A DNA stretch of 64,000 nucleotides from Candidatus Providencia siddallii (GCA_001457715.1 CVRF01000003.1:248001-312000), one strand, 5' to 3'. Shown: positions 12,340-24,505, counted from the first letter of the stretch. Numbers and translations are program-made. Notes: a model not told the origin generated them from the sequence alone.

Positions 12340-13110
12340 TTATATATTATTTATTTTTTTTTCAGCTAATACAGCACCAACACTATTTGGATATTGCTTT
12401 ATAACTTGTTCATAAACAATTTTAGCTTTATCTTTTAATCCTTTTTCTTGCATAATTAAACCAATTTTATAAAGAGACTCACTACTTTTTTGAGCTTCAG
12501 GGTATTTTTTCACTACAGTAGCAAAATAAAACGCAGCAATATCTTTGTTATTTTTATTATAATTTAATTGTCCTAACCAATAATTAGCATTAGACTGATA
12601 CTCAGATTCAGGGTATGCTTTAATAAAATTTTTTAACATGAAAATAGCTTTATCAATTTCTATATTTAATTTGCTTGTTAACGCCAATTCAACCGCGCTG
12701 TTATAAAAATCTTTTTCAGAAAGCATAAAATTATCTATCTTTGAATTTACACTAGAAACGTCAGTATCTTCTATTTTTTTTGAATTTACAAAATTATTTT
12801 TTTTATTTTCACTTTTATCAGATTTTATATCAAAAGATTTTTGACGTAAAATACTTTGATTAAATTTATATTCATTTTCCTGTATTTGACCACGTAATAT
12901 ATCAATTTCATGTTGGTGATTAGAGATTTGTTGTTGCATTTTAAGTATAATTTGCCCTTGAGAGTTAACTGCTGTCTCAAGTTGAGAAACACGATCTTTA
13001 ACAGAATCAAATCCAACATTATAAATTGGAGCGTAACCAATAGCGACCTTGTTGGTCGCTATCACAACCAACAACAGACCTAAAATTAATTGTCTGAGGT
13101 TATATTTCAT
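12340..13110 (-). CDS. cpoB: Cell division coordinator CpoB (YbgF)
   Basis: A periplasmic TPR protein that links Tol energy to peptidoglycan synthesis at constriction. The 256 residues show an N-terminal signal peptide (hydrophobic 8-24), a coiled coil with repeated Q and E at about 35-85, a low-complexity K/N/S linker, and TPR repeats from about residue 130 (FYNSAVELAL, YWLGQLNYN, LYKIGLIMQ). It is the last gene of tolQRAB-pal-cpoB, 17 bp after pal. The linker is poor in conserved residues, as expected. Confidence 0.92.
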   Translation of the reverse strand: MKYNLRQLILGLLLVVIATNKVAIGYAPIYNVGFDSVKDRVSQLETAVNSQGQIILKMQQQISNHQHEIDILRGQIQENEYKFNQSILRQKSFDIKSDKSENKKNNFVNSKKIEDTDVSSVNSKIDNFMLSEKDFYNSAVELALTSKLNIEIDKAIFMLKNFIKAYPESEYQSNANYWLGQLNYNKNNKDIAAFYFATVVKKYPEAQKSSESLYKIGLIMQEKGLKDKAKIVYEQVIKQYPNSVGAVLAEKKINNI

Positions 13111-13127
13111 ATAAATATATATTTATT

Positions 13128-13634
13128 CTAAGATGCGATTACAGCACGACGATTTTTTGCGTAATCAATTTCAGAATGACCAATTTTAGATGGTTTTTCT
13201 TCACCATAAGAAACTATAGAAATTTGTTCACCTGAAACTCCTTTACTTTGCAAATACATTTTAACTGCATTAGCTCTACGTTCTCCTAATGCAATATTAT
13301 ATTCCGGAGTTCCCCGTTCATCCGCATGTCCTTCTACAATAACATGTATTGACGGATTACTACGCAAAAATGATACATATGAATCTAATATATCTATATG
13401 TTCTGAAGATATATTATATTTATCAAAATCAAAATAAATTATATTATTTTGTTGTAATTGTTCCATTTGTTGATTCATCAACTCTTCTGTAGACATACCA
13501 GACTCAACTTGATCATTTGATGTATCACTGCTAGTGCTATTATCTTGACTATTGTTTTTATTAGAGTTACAAGCTGTTGCTACCATGATTGGTAACGCAA
13601 TAATCAACAATTTCAATATTTTATTAAATTGCAT
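13128..13634 (-). CDS. pal: Peptidoglycan-associated lipoprotein Pal
   Basis: An outer-membrane lipoprotein binding peptidoglycan and TolB. It has a signal peptide with a lipobox ending ATAC (lipidated Cys at about 22), a Q/S/N-rich linker, and a C-terminal OmpA-like domain with YFDFDKYNI and [12 protein letters not shown], the meso-DAP binding signature. I take the second of two adjacent ATGs (13634) because it aligns with E. coli Pal and puts the AGGA ribosome site at a better distance; 13637 is possible. The protein has 168 residues; E. coli Pal has 173. Confidence 0.95.
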   Translation of the reverse strand: MQFNKILKLLIIALPIMVATACNSNKNNSQDNSTSSDTSNDQVESGMSTEELMNQQMEQLQQNNIIYFDFDKYNISSEHIDILDSYVSFLRSNPSIHVIVEGHADERGTPEYNIALGERRANAVKMYLQSKGVSGEQISIVSYGEEKPSKIGHSEIDYAKNRRAVIAS

Positions 13635-13669
13635 CATTTTTCCTTAACGTTTATATAAGTTACTATACA

Positions 13670-14962
13670 TCACAGATACGGCGACCATGCAGGAAATTTA
13701 ACTTGTCTGCCAGAAGCCTTAATACGAGTATTAAACCGTCCGTTACTTGAAACTAATTGTAATTTAGTTCCTTCCTCATATGAAGAACTATAAATTACCA
13801 TAGATCCGTTGGGAGCAATACTCGGTGTTTCATCTAAAAAAGTTTCTGTTAAAAATTTAACTTCATTTGTTACTAAATCCTGTTTAACGATATGTTGACG
13901 TCCATTGTTTGAGCTAACCATTACTAAAAAAGATCCATCTAAACTAACATCAGAATTTTGGTTTTTAGACCCTTCCCAAGAAATACGCTCAGAATTACCA
14001 TTATAAATATTTATTTTATAAATTTGTGGACTTCCTGATTGATCTGAAGTATACATCAAAGTTTTATTATCCGGCATCCAACTCGGTTCGGTATTATTAC
14101 TACTATTATTAGTTATTTGACGAATTTGTCCATTAAACATATCCATCAAATATAAATTTAAACTACCAGTTTTAGATAATGCAAAAGCCAATTTAGTTCC
14201 ATCAGGAGAAAATGCTGGAGCACCATTATGACAAGGAAATGATGCTATTTGTTGTACAGTTCCGTTTAACATATTTTTAATAACAATTGCCGAATTACCT
14301 GTTTCAAAAGTTACATACGCTAATTTTTTACCATCTGGTGACCAAGTTGGTGACATAATTGGCTCCGGTGACCGATGAACAGTAAAATAATTATAACCAT
14401 CATAATCAGAAACACGTAATTCATACGAATAATTTTTATTTTTATTAACAACAACGTAAGCAATTTTTGTACAAAATGCACCTCTAACACCAGTTAATTT
14501 TTCAAAAATTACATCACTTATAGCATGTGCTACATAACGTAAAATTTTTTTTGTTACTTTAAATTGGTTTTGTAATAAAATAGTTCTTGAATTTTCTGTA
14601 ATACCAATTAATTGGTAATTTATAAGAAAATTATCATCCACTGTTTGTTGAATTTTTCCTATCACAAGTGCAGTTACACCTAATGAAGACCATAAATTTG
14701 TGGTTATCTCAGATATGTTACTAGGTTGTTGAGGCATTTCAATTAAATTGATTGGATTGAATTTACCGCTATTACGCAAATCATTTGAAACAACCTGATG
14801 TATCTCTTGTGTAAAAACACTACCACCAACTAATTTAAATGGTACAACACCAACTTTTTGTGCTGAATCAACCCCCTCAGTTATTTCAATACGTAATTCA
14901 GCATTAACTGGTATTACAAACAACATTAAAAATAGTATAAGAACCTTAAAATTGTATTTCAT
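13670..14962 (-). CDS. tolB: Tol-Pal periplasmic protein TolB
   Basis: A periplasmic beta-propeller that shuttles between Pal and TolA. The 430 residues equal the E. coli length: a signal peptide (cleavage after VNA near residue 21), an N-terminal alpha/beta domain with GVVPFKLVG, then propeller blades carrying [30 protein letters not shown] and related repeats, ending in FPAWSPYL. It sits 32 bp upstream of pal and 134 bp after tolA in the same direction. Confidence 0.97.
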   Translation of the reverse strand: MKYNFKVLILFLMLFVIPVNAELRIEITEGVDSAQKVGVVPFKLVGGSVFTQEIHQVVSNDLRNSGKFNPINLIEMPQQPSNISEITTNLWSSLGVTALVIGKIQQTVDDNFLINYQLIGITENSRTILLQNQFKVTKKILRYVAHAISDVIFEKLTGVRGAFCTKIAYVVVNKNKNYSYELRVSDYDGYNYFTVHRSPEPIMSPTWSPDGKKLAYVTFETGNSAIVIKNMLNGTVQQIASFPCHNGAPAFSPDGTKLAFALSKTGSLNLYLMDMFNGQIRQITNNSSNNTEPSWMPDNKTLMYTSDQSGSPQIYKINIYNGNSERISWEGSKNQNSDVSLDGSFLVMVSSNNGRQHIVKQDLVTNEVKFLTETFLDETPSIAPNGSMVIYSSSYEEGTKLQLVSSNGRFNTRIKASGRQVKFPAWSPYL

Positions 14963-15096
14963 GTAGTCTCCTTTACTACGGAGAAAATAATAATGTAATT
15001 ATCACAAAATCAATAAAACTATAATAATTTAAGATACTAAAAATATAATTTTCTATAAACACAACACATTATATTAATAATATTTTTTAAAAAAAA

Positions 15097-16062
15097 TTAA
15101 GGTTTAAAAATAATAATGCTACCTGTATTGTTAAATGTATTATAAATATCAATAGTCGGTGGTTTAGGTATTGTAGCTAATTTAGCAGCTCTTATTGCAG
15201 CATCACATAATCTAGGATCATTATTTAAAATATTTTTAGGTAAAATACTAAATAACTCACCATTTGGTAATAGCTTTAATTGAAGCTCACAAATTCGATT
15301 TCGATAAAGATCAGAATCATAAAACTTATTTTGAATAGCTTCTTTTATTTTTCCTACATACATATTAAGCTCTAAATCAGATGATTGTGTTACATTATTG
15401 TTTAATGTTATATTATTTTTTTTATTCTTAACAGACGTTGTTAAATCATCTAATAAAATATCAATAGATTTTTTATTTTTAATAAATTCAGTTTTGAGAT
15501 TAACATTATTAGCATCTTTAGTTATTTTAACTTTATTTTTTAATTTATTTGTGTCTTCTGTTTTTTTTACTTTTTTTTCAGAATTTAATTTAAAATTTTT
15601 TACAACTTTTTCTTTGATTCGTGTATTAGTTGTTATTTTTTTAGATACTTGTACCTTACTTAATTTTTCTTTTTTTAATTTAGAAAATTCTTTATTTTTT
15701 TCAGATTGTTTTTGTAATTGTTTTATATTTTTTGTATTTTCTAATATCTGTTTTTTTTGAAAAATTACGTTATGATTATTTTTAATATAATCTTTTTTTT
15801 CTTTTTTATGCTGATTATTTTTATCTATTTGAACATATTTTAATATATGCTTATCTTGTTCTTTTTTATTTTTTTCATCTTTATTTAAAGATTCGCTAAA
15901 ATCTACCATAACAACATCAGCGAGATTTTTATTTTTTTTTTCACCATTAAACTTAAAATTTTGAATTAAAGAATACATGAAAATCAAACTAATTAAAATA
16001 ATATGCAAAATACCAGACGTAATTAACGAACATATTAAATAATTTTTTTTTATCTTCCTCAC
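15097..16062 (-). CDS. tolA: Cell envelope integrity protein TolA
   Basis: An inner-membrane protein that couples the TolQR motor to Pal/TolB. The 321 residues divide into one membrane anchor (about 12-33), a long lysine/asparagine-rich helical domain II (about 40-230), and the compact domain III with the disulfide pair C263 and C285 and the PKPPTIDIYNTF motif. In E. coli domain II is alanine-rich; here AT pressure has turned it into runs of AAA lysine codons, so most of the identity is in domain III. Between tolR and tolB as in E. coli. Confidence 0.93.
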   Translation of the reverse strand: MRKIKKNYLICSLITSGILHIILISLIFMYSLIQNFKFNGEKKNKNLADVVMVDFSESLNKDEKNKKEQDKHILKYVQIDKNNQHKKEKKDYIKNNHNVIFQKKQILENTKNIKQLQKQSEKNKEFSKLKKEKLSKVQVSKKITTNTRIKEKVVKNFKLNSEKKVKKTEDTNKLKNKVKITKDANNVNLKTEFIKNKKSIDILLDDLTTSVKNKKNNITLNNNVTQSSDLELNMYVGKIKEAIQNKFYDSDLYRNRICELQLKLLPNGELFSILPKNILNNDPRLCDAAIRAAKLATIPKPPTIDIYNTFNNTGSIIIFKP

Positions 16063-16102
16063 TTAAATACCTAAATTATAAATATAATAAATATGTTTAA
16101 AT

Positions 16103-16528
16103 TTAAACAGGTTGAGTTAATAAACCAACAGATTTTATTCCTGAACTATGTAAAATATTTAAAACTTTAATTATTTCATTATAAGGAACATTCTTATCAC
16201 CACCAACTAAAAAAAATACTTTAGGATTTTTTTCTATTTGTTCCTTAGTCGTTGATAAAATATCATTTTTATGAATAGACTCTATACGTTTACCATTAAC
16301 AAATATATTATAATGATCTATATCAACAACTTCTAAAATTACTTGTGAAGTATCAACTGCTCCTATTTTTTTCGTCTTTTCAGCTTTTGGGAGATCAACA
16401 TCTAAACTTTGAGTAATAAGAGGAGATGTTACAATAAAAGTTAATAATAAAACTAATAACACATCTAATAATGGAACGACATTAATTTCTGATTTTAAAT
16501 TAAATCTTTTAACTCTATTTCGTACCAT
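16103..16528 (-). CDS. tolR: Tol motor subunit TolR
   Basis: An ExbD/TolR family protein of 141 residues. A single membrane helix at about 18-38 carries the conserved ion-pathway aspartate in VVPLLDVLLVLLL, followed by a periplasmic domain ending GIKSVGLLTQ. With TolQ it forms the proton-driven stator that energizes TolA. It lies 15 bp after tolQ. Confidence 0.96.
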   Translation of the reverse strand: MVRNRVKRFNLKSEINVVPLLDVLLVLLLTFIVTSPLITQSLDVDLPKAEKTKKIGAVDTSQVILEVVDIDHYNIFVNGKRIESIHKNDILSTTKEQIEKNPKVFFLVGGDKNVPYNEIIKVLNILHSSGIKSVGLLTQPV

Positions 16529-16543
16529 TATGTTATTCTCATT

Positions 16544-17227
16544 TTATTTATTTTCAGAACAAAATACCTGACGATGTAAAATAGTTAAAAACTCTTCAGA
16601 AAAATTTTCATAAATTTGTTCTAACTTATTTAAAGATAAATTAAATTTATTAAATGCCATAACTGCTGGTATAGCAGTAAACAAACCAATAGCAGTAGCG
16701 ATTAATGCTTCTGCAACCCCAGGTGCAATCATTTGTAATGTTATTTGTCTTGCAGAACCAGATACGATAAAAGATCGCATAATACCACAAACAGTACCAA
16801 ATAATCCAATATAAGGACTAATAGAACCTATAGTACCTAAAAATGGTATATTTGTTTCAACTAAAGCTAACTCACGATTCATAGTGATTCGCATAACGCG
16901 AGATGCACCAGCAAGAATAGCATTTGGTATAGAAATACTTGTTTTATATAAATTAATAAATTCTTTAAAACCAGAATAAAAAATCTGCTCAACCCCAATT
17001 AAATTGTCCTTGTTAGTTTTAGTTTTTTCATATAAACATGATAAATCAATACTTGACCAAAATTTATTTTCAAATAATTTTGCTTCTCGAACAGCTTCAT
17101 TTAAAATTTTTGTTTTTTGAATAATAATACTCCATGACACAACAGAAAAACCTATCAAAATTAACATTATAACCTGAACAACTAAACTCGCTTTTAAGAA
17201 TAAATCAAAGATATTTATATTATCCAC
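16544..17227 (-). CDS. tolQ: Tol motor subunit TolQ, GTG start
   Basis: An ExbB/MotA-family membrane protein with three membrane segments; [16 protein letters not shown] and the [14 protein letters not shown] helix are the motor core. I place the start at a GTG (17225-17227): it gives [14 protein letters not shown], which aligns with E. coli TolQ, a length of 227 residues against 230, and a GGAG site 10 nt upstream. A longer frame reaching a TTG at 17284 lacks homology in the added part. ybgC, which precedes tolQ in E. coli, is absent. Confidence 0.95.
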   Translation of the reverse strand: MDNINIFDLFLKASLVVQVIMLILIGFSVVSWSIIIQKTKILNEAVREAKLFENKFWSSIDLSCLYEKTKTNKDNLIGVEQIFYSGFKEFINLYKTSISIPNAILAGASRVMRITMNRELALVETNIPFLGTIGSISPYIGLFGTVCGIMRSFIVSGSARQITLQMIAPGVAEALIATAIGLFTAIPAVMAFNKFNLSLNKLEQIYENFSEEFLTILHRQVFCSENK

Positions 17228-18323
17228 TGTTAAGCAACTCCGTAACAATAGACTTAAAGAATATAACTCAATACTTATTAACAATTTTTATTATACAGTA
17301 CATTTATTATATTTAATTAATTAACTGTTTTATTTTTAATAATTAGAGTTATAATCAAATAAATCATAACATATCATTAATTCTACAACCTATAAAATAT
17401 ATAAATTTAAACAATTCGACTAAAATCTTTTAATTGCTAAATAAACATAATATTTATCATATAAAAAATTTTATATTTTTTTAATAATATAAAAATTAAA
17501 ACACCAACGAATAATTTTAACAATTATGAAAAATTATATCTCGAATTTAAATAATATAATAAAGTTATAAATTAAATTTAATATATAAAAACTATTACTA
17601 ATTATATTAATACTTAAACTAAATAATATTAAAAATAACTAAATTTAATAATTTATTTTAATAATTCAATTACAACATATGTAATGTATAAAACTAATTA
17701 TTAATATTTTAAAAAAAATAAACTAAAAATAGAATTCTGTTTATTTAAGCGTATTTAAATATAATAAATTTAATATTTTTTTAAAATAAATAAAAAATTA
17801 AATCGTTATAAATTTAAATTATTTATGTTAATATTGATTTTATATAAAAACAATATAGTTTATATCACATAGATCCAATAATTAGCACGCACTTTTATCA
17901 GTATAACACAATAACATAAACATATCTTATTAAATAATATACATTAATAATGTTGTATATAAAATCCTTTAGTTTACAATCAAATAAATATTATTTCAAC
18001 TATCTAATATTAATTAAACTAATATAACTCATAAAATATATAACTTACTAATAAAAAAAATAAAATACATATTTTATTATAGTATATTACTATATAATTA
18101 GTATTATTATGACAAACAATATCTAAAATTTATAGTATTAAAAAAAATTATAAATTTATAATTTTTGTAAATATTTTTAATAAGCAAATAAATATATATG
18201 AATTATATAAATTCATACTATAAAACCTATATTTCTATAAAATGATAGTAACGACAAAAAGAAAACTTATCGTAAATAAAATATCGTTATTCTCTTAGTC
18301 GTTATTTTAGTTTATTACAAAAT
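17228..18323. other. 1.1-kb A/T-rich spacer between tolQ and sucD
   Basis: E. coli carries cydAB, ybgE and ybgC at this position. I tried the minus strand next to tolQ for YbgC motifs and found none. Only the hairpin at 18250-18303 stands out. Confidence 0.6.
18250..18303 (-). terminator. Hairpin downstream of the suc operon
   Basis: AACGAC at 18250-18255 pairs with GTCGTT at 18298-18303, and the stem can be extended by about seven pairs between the AAAAGAAA and TTCTCTTA sides, one of them G-U. It lies 21 bp after the sucD stop, where a terminator is expected, but the loop is large (over 20 nt) and no clear U-run follows. Confidence 0.4.
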
Positions 18324-19205
18324 TTATTTATTTTTTTTATTTATTAGCGATTTAACTATTAAACCTATATCAGTAAGATTATAAATAATTTTTACACCAG
18401 CTGATTTAAGTGATAAAATTTTTTCGTTAGCCGTTCCTTTCCCACCGGAGATAATCGCTCCTGCATGCCCCATCCTCTTACCTTTCGGTGCTGTAACACC
18501 AGCAATATAAGCAACAACTGGTTTTATTACATCTTTTTTAATATAATCCGCAGCTTCTTCTTCTGCATTACCACCTATTTCTCCAATCATAACTATTATT
18601 TCAGTTTGCTTATCCTCTTGAAATAATTTTAAAATATCTACAAAACTAGTACCTGAAATAGGATCACCACCTATCCCAACACAAGTTGATTGACCTAAAC
18701 CAACGTCTGTGATTTGTTTAACTGCTTCATAAGTTAATGTTCCTGAACGAGATATTACACCAATTTTACCTGGAATATGAATATTTCCTGGCTGTATACC
18801 AATTTTACATTCACCTGGAGTAATAATCCCAGGGCAATTAGGTCCAATCATACAAATATTATTTTCATCTAATTTTGCTTTTATAATCAACATATCTAGT
18901 ATTGGAATACCTTCAGTAATAGTAACAATTAACTTAATACCTGCATTAATTGCTTCTAAAATAGAATCCTTACAAAATTTAGCTGGAACATAAATAACAG
19001 AAACCGTCGCACCTGTTATCTTTACTGCTTCATGAACAGTATTAAATACTGGTAAACCTAAATGCAATGTACCACCTTTACCTGGTGTAACACCACCAAC
19101 TATTTTAGTACCATAAAGAATAGCTTGTTCAGAATGAAATGTGCCCTGACTACCTGTAAAACCTTGGCAAATAACTTTAGTATTTTTATTAATTAAAATA
19201 GACAT
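18324..19205 (-). CDS. sucD: Succinyl-CoA synthetase alpha subunit
   Basis: It forms with SucC the enzyme converting succinyl-CoA to succinate with substrate-level phosphorylation. The 293 residues contain the CoA-binding fold ([14 protein letters not shown] near 16-29), GPNCPGII, and the phosphohistidine H247 in [11 protein letters not shown] at its E. coli number. Its ATG shares one base with the sucC stop (TAATG), which suggests coupled translation. Last gene of sucABCD. Confidence 0.97.
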   Translation of the reverse strand: MSILINKNTKVICQGFTGSQGTFHSEQAILYGTKIVGGVTPGKGGTLHLGLPVFNTVHEAVKITGATVSVIYVPAKFCKDSILEAINAGIKLIVTITEGIPILDMLIIKAKLDENNICMIGPNCPGIITPGECKIGIQPGNIHIPGKIGVISRSGTLTYEAVKQITDVGLGQSTCVGIGGDPISGTSFVDILKLFQEDKQTEIIVMIGEIGGNAEEEAADYIKKDVIKPVVAYIAGVTAPKGKRMGHAGAIISGGKGTANEKILSLKSAGVKIIYNLTDIGLIVKSLINKKNK

Positions 19206-20371
19206 TATTTGCTCTCCATAGAAACTGATATTGCCTTTTTGGCAGCTTCAACTAAACTATTAGTTACAATAATATTTAAACCACTATTTGTTAATTTTTT
19301 AATACCAAAATCTGCATTATTACCTTCTAAGCGAACAACAACTGGAATATTTATATTAATTTTTTTAATTGCATCAACTATACCATTAGCAATTAAATCA
19401 CATCTAACTATTCCACCGAATATATTAACAAAAATTACTTTAACATTTTTATCAGAAATAATAATTTTAAAAGCTTCAATTACACGATCTTTTGTTACAC
19501 TACCACCAACATCTAAAAAATTAGCTGGTAAACCACCGTATAATTTAACAATATCCATCGTACCCATAGCTAAACCTGCACCATTGACCATACAACCTAT
19601 ATCACCATTTAATGAAACATAATTTAATTCATGTTTATTAGCCTGTGTTTCACGAACATCTTCTTGAGATCTATCATACATCTTATATAATTCTGGTTGA
19701 CGATATAACGAATTTTTATCCACATCTAATTTACAATCCAAACAAATTAAATCATCTGACATGTTAATAACTAATGGATTTATCTCAGCTAATAAAAGAT
19801 CACAATCAAAAAATAACTTCGCTAAAGCCATAAATATATTTGTAAACTGAATAACTTGTTTACCCATTAAACCCAACTTAAAAGCTAATTCTCTTCCTTG
19901 AAAAAACATCGGACCAGTTAACGGATCAATAATTACTTTATGAATTAACTCTGGAGTTTTTTTTGCAACTTCTTCAATCTCAATTCCGCCTTCTGTAGAA
20001 ACCATAAAAACAACGCGATTATTACTACGATCAATAACAGCTCCAAAATAAAGTTCTTTAACAATATCAGTAGCTACTTCAACTAAAATTTTATTAATTA
20101 ATTGACCAGACTCATCTGTTTGATATGTAACTAATTTTTTGCCTAACCATTTTTCAGCAAAAGTTTTAAGCTTATAAACATTATCAATAATTTTAACACC
20201 ACCTGCTTTACCACGTCCTCCAGCATGTATTTGACATTTAATCACCCAAGGACCTTTATTATTTTTAGCAACCTCCATAATCTCATCAACTGTTGAACAA
20301 ACATAACCTACTGGAACAGGTATCCCGTAACGATTAATTAATCTTTTTGCTTGGTACTCATGTAAATTCAT
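19205..20371 (-). CDS. sucC: Succinyl-CoA synthetase beta subunit
   Basis: The ATP-grasp subunit of succinyl-CoA synthetase, 388 residues as in E. coli. MNLHEYQAK at the N-terminus, [15 protein letters not shown] (residues 46-60) at the nucleotide site, EINPL, and the C-terminal [10 protein letters not shown] phosphate loop are intact. A 108-bp gap separates it from sucB upstream. Confidence 0.97.
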   Translation of the reverse strand: MNLHEYQAKRLINRYGIPVPVGYVCSTVDEIMEVAKNNKGPWVIKCQIHAGGRGKAGGVKIIDNVYKLKTFAEKWLGKKLVTYQTDESGQLINKILVEVATDIVKELYFGAVIDRSNNRVVFMVSTEGGIEIEEVAKKTPELIHKVIIDPLTGPMFFQGRELAFKLGLMGKQVIQFTNIFMALAKLFFDCDLLLAEINPLVINMSDDLICLDCKLDVDKNSLYRQPELYKMYDRSQEDVRETQANKHELNYVSLNGDIGCMVNGAGLAMGTMDIVKLYGGLPANFLDVGGSVTKDRVIEAFKIIISDKNVKVIFVNIFGGIVRCDLIANGIVDAIKKININIPVVVRLEGNNADFGIKKLTNSGLNIIVTNSLVEAAKKAISVSMESK

Positions 20372-20479
20372 AATATCCTATCCATAATTAAATCTAATAG
20401 GCATTTTGCCTCTTTTTAGTTTATTTATTTTAAACCAATGTATATTTTTTCAAATCTTAACTTTTTTGATATATTTATT

Positions 20480-21688
20480 CTAAACATCTAACAATAAACG
20501 TATTGGATCCTCTATCATTTCTTTAATAACAATTAAAAACCCTACAGATTCACGACCATCTATCAAACAATGATCATAAGATAATGCTAAATACATCATA
20601 GGAAGAATTTCTATTCTATTATTCACAACCATAGGACGATCTTTAATAGAATGCATGCCTAAAATTGCACTTTGCGGAGGATTTATAATCGGAGTAGACA
20701 TCAAAGAACCAAATATACCACCATTAGTAATGGTAAAATTACCACCATTAAGATCATCAATATTTAATTTACTATCACGAGCTTTAATAGATAACTCTTT
20801 AATTTTTTTTTCAATATCAACAAAGCTAAAACTATCTGCTTTACGTAAAACAGGTGTCACCAAACCACGTGATGTTGAAACAGCAATACTAATATCAAAA
20901 TAATTATGATAAACTATATCATCACAATCAATAGAAGCGTTTACTTCTGGATAACGTTTTAATGCTTCAATTACAGCTTTAACATAAAAAGACATAAAAC
21001 CTAAACGAACACCATGACGTTTTTCAAACATTTCTCCATATTTGCTTCGCAACTCTTTAATTGGTAACATATTAACTTCATTAAAAGTAGTTAACATAGC
21101 AGTTGTGTTTTTAGCTTCTAACATACGTTCAGATATACGTTTACGAAGCCTAGTCATTACAACACGTTGTTCTTTAGATTGTAGTAAAGATTTTGTTGAT
21201 TCAGTATTTTGCTCTAAAAACTCTGATTTACAGACAAGATCTTTATTATTTAAATATTTTTCGATATCTTCACGAGTTAATTTTCCTATAATACCAATTT
21301 TTTTTATATCTTCTTTAGATAAATTATATTCCGCAATAAGACGACGAGAAGATGGACTAAGAAGATCTTCATTTTTATGTTCTGAACATTTACTAATTTC
21401 AGAAATTATTTTCTGATTTTTTGTTATTTTTTTTGAAACATTTATGTCATCAATCAAAGAAACTCTACCTAACAATTGCTTTGATAAAACTATCGCGCCT
21501 TCTTTAGCAAATATTTCTAATATACCTGATTCAGGTGCAGGGACTTCTAATATAACTTTATCTGTTTCAATTTCAACCAAAATTTCATCACGATGAATAT
21601 CATCACCTGTTTTTTTATGCCAAGTAACAACTGTAGCATCAGCAACAGATTCAGGGAGATCTGGAACTAGAATTTCTACACTACTCAT
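20480..21688 (-). CDS. sucB: Dihydrolipoamide succinyltransferase, 2-oxoglutarate dehydrogenase E2
   Basis: The core of the 2-oxoglutarate dehydrogenase complex. One lipoyl domain (residues 1-77; lipoyl lysine K44 in ETDKVILEV), a peripheral subunit-binding domain (about 112-148, [11 protein letters not shown]), and the catalytic domain with H373 and D377 in [12 protein letters not shown]. Total 402 residues, near the E. coli 405. A strong AAGGA site lies in the last codons of sucA, 3 bp upstream. The E3 subunit gene lpd is not in the window. Confidence 0.97.
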   Translation of the reverse strand: MSSVEILVPDLPESVADATVVTWHKKTGDDIHRDEILVEIETDKVILEVPAPESGILEIFAKEGAIVLSKQLLGRVSLIDDINVSKKITKNQKIISEISKCSEHKNEDLLSPSSRRLIAEYNLSKEDIKKIGIIGKLTREDIEKYLNNKDLVCKSEFLEQNTESTKSLLQSKEQRVVMTRLRKRISERMLEAKNTTAMLTTFNEVNMLPIKELRSKYGEMFEKRHGVRLGFMSFYVKAVIEALKRYPEVNASIDCDDIVYHNYFDISIAVSTSRGLVTPVLRKADSFSFVDIEKKIKELSIKARDSKLNIDDLNGGNFTITNGGIFGSLMSTPIINPPQSAILGMHSIKDRPMVVNNRIEILPMMYLALSYDHCLIDGRESVGFLIVIKEMIEDPIRLLLDV

Positions 21689-21691
21689 TTT

Positions 21692-24505
21692 TTATCCTTT
21701 CAAGTTATTTAACATTAATGCATTGTTAACCAAGCTTTTTTGTTGTTCATTGTGTACTGATACGCAACCAACTGCTGGAGATGAAGAAGCTTCTCTACCT
21801 ATATAACTTAAAGTTGCATTAACTGGTATTACATCACGAAGAACATTTTGACAATAAAACCATGCACCTTGATTTAAGGGCTCTTCTTGACACCAAACGA
21901 AATCCTTTATAGTGATAAATTGTATTAATATTTTTTTAATATCTTCATATGGAAAAGGATACAGTTGTTCTATACGTATGATAGAAATATCAGTTTTCAT
22001 ATTCTTACGACGTTGATCTAATAAATCATAATAAACTTTACCTGAACAAATAATAACACGTTTTATGCTTTTAAGATCTATATTATCTAATTCATCAATA
22101 ACTGTTTTAAACATACCATCAGAAAGTTCTTCAATAGAAGACACAGCTAACGGATGACGTAATAAAGATTTTGGTGACATAACAATGAGAGGACGACGTA
22201 TATTTTGCAATATTTGTCTACGCAACATGTGATAAAATTGTGCTGGGGTTGATGGTATACACACTTGCATATTTTTATCTGCACATAATTGCAAATAACG
22301 CTCTAAACGTGCAGATGAATGTTCAGGCCCTTGCCCTTCATAACCATGCGGCAATAACATAACTAAACCAGAATTACGTCCCCATTTTTGTTCACTAGAA
22401 CTAATAAACTGATCAATAACAACTTGTGCACAATTAGAAAAATCACCAAATTGAGCTTCCCAGATAGTTAATACACGTGGATTAGTAATTGAATATCCAT
22501 ATTCGAAAGCCAATACAGCGTTCTCACTTAAAACAGAATCCCAAACATTAAAATCACCTTGATTAGAATGAATATTTTGTAACGGAACATAAATTAAACC
22601 ATCCGTTTGATTATGAACAACAGCATGACGATGGAAAAATGTACCTCGACCAACATCTTCACCAGATAAACGAACAGAAATCCCATCATCAACTAACGTT
22701 GCATATGCTAACATTTCAGCAGCACCCCAATCAAAAAATTTTTCTTTTTTTGCCATTGCCATGCGATCTGTATAAATTTTTTCAACTCTAGATTGAGCAA
22801 CAATTCCTTTAGGAATTATGCTTATTTTAATTGCTAAATTAATCAACCGTTTAATATCAAACGTTGATTTATAAGTTATATTAAAACTATTTATATACTT
22901 TTTCCATATGCAAGCATCATAGTCTAATTCACGAAATTCATTAACAACACAATTACCTAAATCTAATTTTTTTCGGTATAAATCAACTAAACTATCAACT
23001 TCATTTTTAGTAAAAATTTTATTTTTAATCAAATAATTAGCGTATATTTCTCTTGTTGTTTTATGTTGTTTAATTTTCTTATACATTATTGGTTGAGTTA
23101 CATTCGGCTCATCTGCTTCATTATGTCCGTGACGACGATAACAAACTAAATCTATCATAATATCACTTTTAAATTTATTACGAAATTCAAGCGCTAAACG
23201 AGATACAAACACAACTGCTTCTGGATCATCCGCATTAACATGAAAAATAGGAGCTCGTATCATTTTTACTATATCTGTACAATACTCTGATGAGCGAGTA
23301 TCTTTATAATTAGAAATAGTAAAACCTATTTGATTATTAATTACAATTCGTATAGCTCCACCAACTTTATATCCAGAAACTTGTGACATGTTCAATGTTT
23401 CTTGAACAACACCTTGACCAGTGATCGCTGAATCGCCATGAATAATAACAGGTAAAACAGAATTATTATTTTTTTGACGTGTAGAATCTAAACGTGCACG
23501 AACTGAACCAATAACTACTGGATTTACTATCTCAAGATGAGATGGATTAAACAGTAAAGATAAATGAATACGTGACCATTCTGTCTGAAAATCAGATGAA
23601 AATCCTTGATGATATTTCACATCACCTGAAATAGATTTATTATTATATTTACCTGCAAATTCATTAAATAATTCAGATGGATTTTTTCCTAAAATATTAA
23701 CTAAAACATTTAATCTGCCACGATGAGCCATACCTAAAACAATTTCACTAATATCTTGTTTTCCTGCATATGAAATAATGTTTTTTAACATAGGTATTAA
23801 AACATCTCCACCTTCAAGAGAAAAACGTTTTGCTCCTGGAAATTTTGTTCCTAAATGACGCTCAAGACCCTCAGCTGCAGTTAAATCAATTAATAAATTA
23901 CGTTTTTCATCTTCTGAAAAATATTCCAAAATATTAACAGATTCAAAATAATTTTGAATCCATTCTTTTTCTTCAGTTTTAATATGCATATATTCAACAC
24001 CAATTGAACCGCAATAAATACGCTTCAAATTTTCATATATCTCACTAAATTTCATCATTCCTTTGTTAACAAATAATGAACTAACATCAAATATTTTATC
24101 AAAATCTTCTTTTTTAAAACCATAAAACTCTGGGGATAACTCTGGGTTTTTTTTACGCCTCCACAATTTCAACGGATCAATATCTGCGTTTTCGTGTCCG
24201 TAAAATCGAAATGCATTAATTAACTGCAATACTTTAATTTGTTTAGATTCAAAATCTTTATCATTATCAATGATGTAATTAGGAACAGAATTTCTTGTTA
24301 TGAATTGAGAATTATCGTACATATCTGAATGAAGCTGATTATTATTATCTTGTGACTCTTTTAAAAGCTGTTTAAAAAATTTTTTCCAATCATCATCTAT
24401 ACAATTATGTTTGATTAAATAATCTTCATATAAATTTTTAATGTAAGATTGGTTGGATCCTGATAAAAAACTAGAATTTAACCATCTTTGCATTCTATTA
24501 TGCAT
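21692..24505 (-). CDS. sucA: 2-oxoglutarate dehydrogenase E1
   Basis: The thiamine-diphosphate decarboxylase of the complex, 937 residues against 933 in E. coli. QLINAFRFYGH (near 95), MAHRGRLNVLVN, GDSAITGQGVVQET, NNQIGFT and the C-terminal GREASSSPAVG are intact; no stop or frameshift is seen. AAAGGGG about 8 nt before the ATG is a strong ribosome site. In E. coli it is transcribed from the sdh promoter; here sdhCDAB is missing, so it needs its own. A TATAAT on the minus strand at 24630-24635 is a possible -10, with no good -35. Confidence 0.97.
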   Translation of the reverse strand: MHNRMQRWLNSSFLSGSNQSYIKNLYEDYLIKHNCIDDDWKKFFKQLLKESQDNNNQLHSDMYDNSQFITRNSVPNYIIDNDKDFESKQIKVLQLINAFRFYGHENADIDPLKLWRRKKNPELSPEFYGFKKEDFDKIFDVSSLFVNKGMMKFSEIYENLKRIYCGSIGVEYMHIKTEEKEWIQNYFESVNILEYFSEDEKRNLLIDLTAAEGLERHLGTKFPGAKRFSLEGGDVLIPMLKNIISYAGKQDISEIVLGMAHRGRLNVLVNILGKNPSELFNEFAGKYNNKSISGDVKYHQGFSSDFQTEWSRIHLSLLFNPSHLEIVNPVVIGSVRARLDSTRQKNNNSVLPVIIHGDSAITGQGVVQETLNMSQVSGYKVGGAIRIVINNQIGFTISNYKDTRSSEYCTDIVKMIRAPIFHVNADDPEAVVFVSRLALEFRNKFKSDIMIDLVCYRRHGHNEADEPNVTQPIMYKKIKQHKTTREIYANYLIKNKIFTKNEVDSLVDLYRKKLDLGNCVVNEFRELDYDACIWKKYINSFNITYKSTFDIKRLINLAIKISIIPKGIVAQSRVEKIYTDRMAMAKKEKFFDWGAAEMLAYATLVDDGISVRLSGEDVGRGTFFHRHAVVHNQTDGLIYVPLQNIHSNQGDFNVWDSVLSENAVLAFEYGYSITNPRVLTIWEAQFGDFSNCAQVVIDQFISSSEQKWGRNSGLVMLLPHGYEGQGPEHSSARLERYLQLCADKNMQVCIPSTPAQFYHMLRRQILQNIRRPLIVMSPKSLLRHPLAVSSIEELSDGMFKTVIDELDNIDLKSIKRVIICSGKVYYDLLDQRRKNMKTDISIIRIEQLYPFPYEDIKKILIQFITIKDFVWCQEEPLNQGAWFYCQNVLRDVIPVNATLSYIGREASSSPAVGCVSVHNEQQKSLVNNALMLNNLKG

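Noticed and set aside
15398-15760. 120-codon open frame on the plus strand
   Set aside because: It is the mirror of the lysine-rich tolA domain II; a poly-Phe/Leu shadow without its own signals.
17228-17284. Longer tolQ frame beginning at TTG 17284
   Set aside because: The extra 19 residues have no counterpart in TolQ, and the GTG at 17227 has a GGAG site and aligns with E. coli.
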